In this document: piece after piece, positions 61,005-64,000 of the stretch
How the letters are laid out: each line of letters opens with the position of its first letter
Position numbering within the stretch: position 1 is the stretch's first letter
From: Paenibacillus terricola
GTDB taxonomy: Bacteria > Bacillota > Bacilli > Paenibacillales > Paenibacillaceae
Direction: 5' to 3'
DNA length: 64,000 nucleotides
Assembly (NCBI RefSeq): GCF_014779765.1
Contig: NZ_JACXZA010000002.1
Location: 124,001 to 188,000, forward strand
Notes under the pieces: generated by a model
Told to the model about the DNA's origin: nothing
The model's input: only the letters and a program-made list of their open reading frames with translations
Databases searched by the model: none
Translations under genes and position numbers: made by a program

Positions 61005-61244
61005 ATGTGGAGGCAATGGCTGAACGAGTATCCAGGGAGAATAGCCGGAGCGGCCGCCGGATTTCTATTGGGCGTCGTTTATTTGATCGTCGGTTTTTGG
61101 GACATGCTCGTATTTGCTTTTCTTATTACTGTCGGATACGTAATCGGCAAACGGATTGACAAGGACGAAGGACCGCTGCTCCCATGGAGTAAGGTGGTGG
61201 AGTGGGTGGATCGATTGCTCAGCCGCCAACGTCCATTTCGGTAA
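61005..61244 (+). CDS. DUF2273 small membrane protein
   Basis: The 79-residue protein has two membrane helices ('RIAGAAAGFLLGVVYLIVGF', 'MLVFAFLITVGYVIGKRID') and matches DUF2273, which regularly accompanies Asp23 and AmaP. Presumably part of the same envelope complex; function unknown. GAGGTGGGG precedes the ATG 16 bases after amaP. Confidence 0.88.
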   Translation: MWRQWLNEYPGRIAGAAAGFLLGVVYLIVGFWDMLVFAFLITVGYVIGKRIDKDEGPLLPWSKVVEWVDRLLSRQRPFR

Positions 61245-61380
61245 TTCTGTGGTCTCCTCCGTACTCCGGAATCAGATGCCTTCGCAGCCGCTGTTCGGAG
61301 CAGGGAGGAGATCATAGGTTAGTCGCGATAGCGACATGCTCTTTGACTTAAGCTTGAATGTTAAGCTTACAAGATTTTCT
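61245..61380. other. intergenic region before the nusB leader element
   Basis: Contains TTGACT (61343-61348) as a possible -35 with a weak TACAAG at 19 bp, and between them a perfect TAAGCTT/AAGCTTA inverted repeat (61349-61369). No gene was seen. Confidence 0.4.
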
Positions 61381-61563
61381 CCATAACAGAATTCATTGGC
61401 TTTCGAATTAATCGAAAGAACGAATTCTTTTTGGTGATAAAATCTGCCTCTAAGCGCGGTCGCTCATCTTGTATTGGCTTCGATAGAGGTTTTTTTCATA
61501 ATTTGCCTCTGTTCGCGGTCATGTTCGTTCTTAAACGAATGATCTCGACAGAGGTTTTCTCAT
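61381..61563 (+). repeat. family B element and partial second copy before nusB
   Basis: First unit (61381-61501): AGAATTC/GAATTCT hairpin, then TTGGTGATAAAATCTGCCTC and an end GATAGAGGTTTTTTTC, where CCTCTA pairs with TAGAGG before a T-run like a terminator. Second, shorter unit (61502-61563): CCTCTGT pairs with ACAGAGG before TTTTCTC. The layout matches the elements before accB. Confidence 0.8.
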
Positions 61564-61643
61564 GTTCATAAATGCGTATCATAGTTAACGTTAGAGGTAA
61601 ACGGCGATGGACCGATTTACTACGGAAGATTGAGGGAGGCCCC

Positions 61644-62099
61644 ATGAAACGAAGACTGGCTCGGGAAATAGCGGTACAAAGCTTGTACCAGATGGAAATG
61701 AATGAAGTAACAGCTGCAGAAGCTGTTGATATGCTGATGGAGGAAGCGCGCCAGCAGGATAACGAGCTTGGTGCTCTTCCTGCAGAGGCAGCGAAGGTGA
61801 ATGAGTATACACGCGAGCTTGTTATGGGTGTTGTAGAGCGCAAGAAAGCGATTGACGAAATGCTGCAGCAGCATCTGACGGGCTGGCAGGTGGACCGCCT
61901 CTCGCGCGTTGACCGCCAAGTACTGCGGCTTGCTTGTTACGAAATGGTATTCCGCGATGATGTTCCGCCAAAGGCTGCTATCAACGAAGCGATTGAACTT
62001 GCTAAGCATTTTGGCACCGATGAGTCTGGCAAATTCGTTAACGGCGTTCTTGGCAAGCTGATTGGCGCCATTAACAGTTCCAAACAAGATCAACAATAA
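61644..62099 (+). CDS. nusB: transcription antitermination factor NusB
   Basis: The 151-residue all-helical protein takes part in rRNA antitermination with NusE (S10). It has 'MKRRLAREIAVQSLYQMEMNEV', here residues 1-22 read in two parts, the RNA-binding Arg-rich helix, 'LTGWQVDRLSRVDRQVLRLA', and 'PPKAAINEAIELAKHFGTDESGKFVNGVL', residues 104-132, all typical. ATG 61644 has GGGAGG at five bases; the frame is open further upstream but without a site. A family B leader precedes it. Confidence 0.95.
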   Translation: MKRRLAREIAVQSLYQMEMNEVTAAEAVDMLMEEARQQDNELGALPAEAAKVNEYTRELVMGVVERKKAIDEMLQQHLTGWQVDRLSRVDRQVLRLACYEMVFRDDVPPKAAINEAIELAKHFGTDESGKFVNGVLGKLIGAINSSKQDQQ

Positions 62100-62133
62100 C
62101 AAATAGAACAAACAAGGTGGAGGACGGTTAGTC

Positions 62134-62991
62134 ATGACAGCACAAATCATTAATGGTAAAGCAATCTCGGATATGATTCGCGAAGAAGTGAAAGCAGAGA
62201 CGGACAAGCTCCGCCAACAAGGCGTAGTACCGGGCCTCGCAGTTGTGCTTGTAGGCGAGGATCCAGCATCCAAAGTGTATGTTGGCAGCAAAGAAAAGGC
62301 GTGCATCCAACTCGGCTTCTACTCTGAAGTTCACCGCCTCAGCGCGGATACAAGCGAAGAAGATCTGCTTGCGCTTATTCATAAGCTGAACGAGCAATCG
62401 ACGATCAATGGTATCCTCGTGCAGCTGCCGCTGCCCAAACACATTAATGAGAAAGCTGTTATCGATGCGATCAGCGTGGATAAAGACGTAGACGGTTTCC
62501 ATCCGGAGAGTGTCGGCAATCTGGTCATCGGTGACGACAGCTTGCTCCCATGTACGCCAGCAGGCGTTATCGAGCTTATCAAGCGTGCTGGAACGGACAT
62601 TGCAGGCAAACATGCGGTTGTTATCGGCCGCAGCAACATCGTAGGCAAGCCAGTTGCAATGCTTCTCCTCCGCGAGAACGCAACGGTTACGATCTGCCAC
62701 TCGCGTACGGCTAACTTGAAGGAAATCGCTTCGCAGGCTGACATTCTTGTTGCTGCGATCGGCCGTGCCAAAGCAATTGACCGCTCGTATGTGAAGCCGG
62801 GCGCTGTTGTTATTGACGTAGGCATCAACCGTCTTCCTGACGGCAAGCTCGCGGGCGACGTTGACTACGAGGATTGCCTCGAAGTTTCAGGCGCTATTAC
62901 GCCTGTGCCGGGCGGCGTTGGCCCGATGACGATCACGATGCTCATGAGCAATACGCTTAAGGCAGCTAAGAAAGCACACGGAATCGGGTGA
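62134..62991 (+). CDS. folD: bifunctional methylenetetrahydrofolate dehydrogenase/cyclohydrolase
   Basis: The 285-residue enzyme interconverts 5,10-methylene-, methenyl- and 10-formyl-tetrahydrofolate with NADP. It shows '[18 protein letters not shown]', with catalytic Lys and Tyr, '[13 protein letters not shown]', '[13 protein letters not shown]', '[18 protein letters not shown]' (nucleotide loop), and '[16 protein letters not shown]'. GGTGGAGGA precedes the ATG. It overlaps in transcription with nusB upstream and xseA six bases downstream. Confidence 0.97.
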   Translation: MTAQIINGKAISDMIREEVKAETDKLRQQGVVPGLAVVLVGEDPASKVYVGSKEKACIQLGFYSEVHRLSADTSEEDLLALIHKLNEQSTINGILVQLPLPKHINEKAVIDAISVDKDVDGFHPESVGNLVIGDDSLLPCTPAGVIELIKRAGTDIAGKHAVVIGRSNIVGKPVAMLLLRENATVTICHSRTANLKEIASQADILVAAIGRAKAIDRSYVKPGAVVIDVGINRLPDGKLAGDVDYEDCLEVSGAITPVPGGVGPMTITMLMSNTLKAAKKAHGIG

Positions 62992-62996
62992 TGTGA

Positions 62997-64000
62997 ATGG
63001 CGAAAGAGCCTCGCATCTATTCGATCAAGGAACTGAATCGATACATTAAGCTGAAGCTGGAAGCGGACAATCTGCTTGGTGATGTATGGCTTCGCGGTGA
63101 AATATCGAACTTCACCCACCATTCGAGCGGGCATATGTATTTCACGCTGAAGGACAGCGACAGCAGGATCAAGTGCATTATGTTTGCCTCGCACAACCGC
63201 AATCTTCCCTTTATTCCGAAGGAAGGGGCGAAGGTTATTGCGCAGGGCAACATTTCGGTATATGAACGTGACGGAAATTATCAGTTCTATGCAACAGCAA
63301 TGCAACCGGATGGGATTGGCAGCTTGTATTTAGCTTATGAACAACTAAAGCGTAAGCTGGAGAACGAGGGGTTGTTTGACGCAGCACGCAAACGGCCGAT
63401 CCCGTCGCTCCCACGGGCGATTGGTGTCATTACATCTCCGACAGGCGCGGCTGTTCGCGACGTAATTATTACGTTGCAGCGGCGCTATCCGTCTATTCCG
63501 ATTATCGTCTGTCCTGTCCTTGTCCAAGGGACAGGTGCAGGACCATCGATTGTGCGAGCGATCGAATTTATGAACCGAATCGCCGAAACCGACGTATTAA
63601 TTGTTGGGCGAGGCGGCGGGTCGTTGGAAGAGCTATGGGCATTTAATGAAGAAGCGGTAGCAAGAGCGATCGCAGCTTCGGCAATCCCGGTTATTTCGGC
63701 TGTTGGCCATGAGACGGACTTTACGATAGCGGATTTCGTTGCTGACCTGCGGGCGGCAACGCCTACAGCTGCAGCAGAATTGGCAGTTCCGCATATCGGT
63801 GAGCTTCAACGTCAGGTGGAGCGGCTTAATCAAAGGCTGGTTCAAGCTGGCAGGCAGTATGTGAAAGTGTCGAGAGATCGGCTGGAGCGTATAAGGCGTT
63901 CGCCATTTTTTGTACATCCAAGGCGGTATTTGCTTGATCAAGCGGAACGTCTCGATCGGCTTCAAGAGCGTCTTGCTCATTTGACCGTCCGCAAGGCTGA
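62997..64000 (+). CDS. xseA: exodeoxyribonuclease VII large subunit (3' end outside window)
   Basis: The visible 334 residues begin MAKEPRIYSIKELNRYIKL. An N-terminal OB fold ('NLLGDVWLRGEISNFTHHSSGHMYFTLKD' region, residues 25-53; 'ISVYERDGNYQFYATAMQ') is followed by the catalytic domain: 'PRAIGVITSPTGAAVRDVI', 'DVLIVGRGGGSLEELWAFNEE', 'ISAVGHETDFTIADFVADLRAATPTAAAE', residues about 237-265. A coiled-coil region starts near the window end. The enzyme degrades single-stranded DNA with XseB, whose gene usually follows. The gene starts five bases after folD. About 110 C-terminal residues are missing. Confidence 0.96.
   Translation, partial: MAKEPRIYSIKELNRYIKLKLEADNLLGDVWLRGEISNFTHHSSGHMYFTLKDSDSRIKCIMFASHNRNLPFIPKEGAKVIAQGNISVYERDGNYQFYATAMQPDGIGSLYLAYEQLKRKLENEGLFDAARKRPIPSLPRAIGVITSPTGAAVRDVIITLQRRYPSIPIIVCPVLVQGTGAGPSIVRAIEFMNRIAETDVLIVGRGGGSLEELWAFNEEAVARAIAASAIPVISAVGHETDFTIADFVADLRAATPTAAAELAVPHIGELQRQVERLNQRLVQAGRQYVKVSRDRLERIRRSPFFVHPRRYLLDQAERLDRLQERLAHLTVRKA

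Overview
The window is a 64 kb piece of chromosome from a spore-forming, Gram-positive member of the Paenibacillaceae (Paenibacillus or Cohnella type). This is inferred from the complete spoIIIA operon, a gerP locus, a YjcZ-type spore peptide, the yqhQ-yqhR-aroQ-yqhT-efp block, a T-box upstream of metG, strong AGGAGG-type ribosome binding sites with frequent TTG/GTG starts, and roughly 50% GC. No rRNA, tRNA, CRISPR array, prophage or intact insertion sequence was seen.

Layout. 1-10.4 kb: assorted small transcription units: a truncated FadR-type regulator, a methyltransferase, an Rrf2 regulator with a nitroreductase, a serpin lipoprotein divergent from an aldose 1-epimerase-like gene (with a cre-like site between them), a membrane acyltransferase, and a GH42 beta-galactosidase beside a PAS-HTH regulator whose 5' end looks frameshifted. 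10.9-18.7 kb: a glycogen operon glgB-glgC-glgD-glgA ending in a GH15 glucoamylase-like gene where glgP would be expected. 18.9-25.7 kb: a GNAT acetyltransferase, an L-fucose mutarotase, spore genes (yjcZ family, gerPA-gerPE, an Hsp20-like protein), two small membrane proteins and a secreted PKD protein. 25.9-33.3 kb: metal homeostasis (Fur/Zur regulator, znuA-znuC-znuB behind Zur-like boxes, ccdA, mntR) interrupted by yidD and T-box-controlled metG. 33.7-39.6 kb: a small membrane protein, yqhQ, yqhR, aroQ, yqhT, efp and aspartate kinase. 39.8-50.1 kb: a starch-utilisation island with two huge secreted multidomain enzymes (a GH119-type amylase and a GH13 glucanotransferase-like enzyme resembling the IgtZ/IgtY pair of Bacillus circulans), a LacI-type regulator and an intracellular GH13 neopullulanase/cyclomaltodextrinase. 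50.2-64 kb: comB, yqhV, spoIIIAA-AH, accB-accC, an Asp23/AmaP/DUF2273 trio, nusB, folD and the 5' part of xseA.

How it fits together. The starch island appears to be one regulon: the same GAAACCGGTTTC palindrome lies just downstream of promoter-like sequences in front of both the secreted pair and the neopullulanase, which flank the LacI gene. The secreted enzymes would break or cyclise starch outside the cell, the neopullulanase would open the products inside, and the glycogen operon would store surplus glucose. The island sits between efp and yqhV, which are neighbours in Bacillus subtilis.

Most unusual are structured intergenic repeats. Family A is a 41-nt hairpin unit: two copies before glgA and five tandem copies before spoIIIAG, each array ending within a few bases of the Shine-Dalgarno sequence, with identical units 40 kb apart. 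Family B is a larger two-hairpin element: two tandem 143-nt copies in the accB leader, a related copy before nusB and a short version before a small membrane-protein gene. A third, cloverleaf-like 80-nt palindromic element lies at 33.6 kb. All calls rest on reading the sequence; no database search was run.
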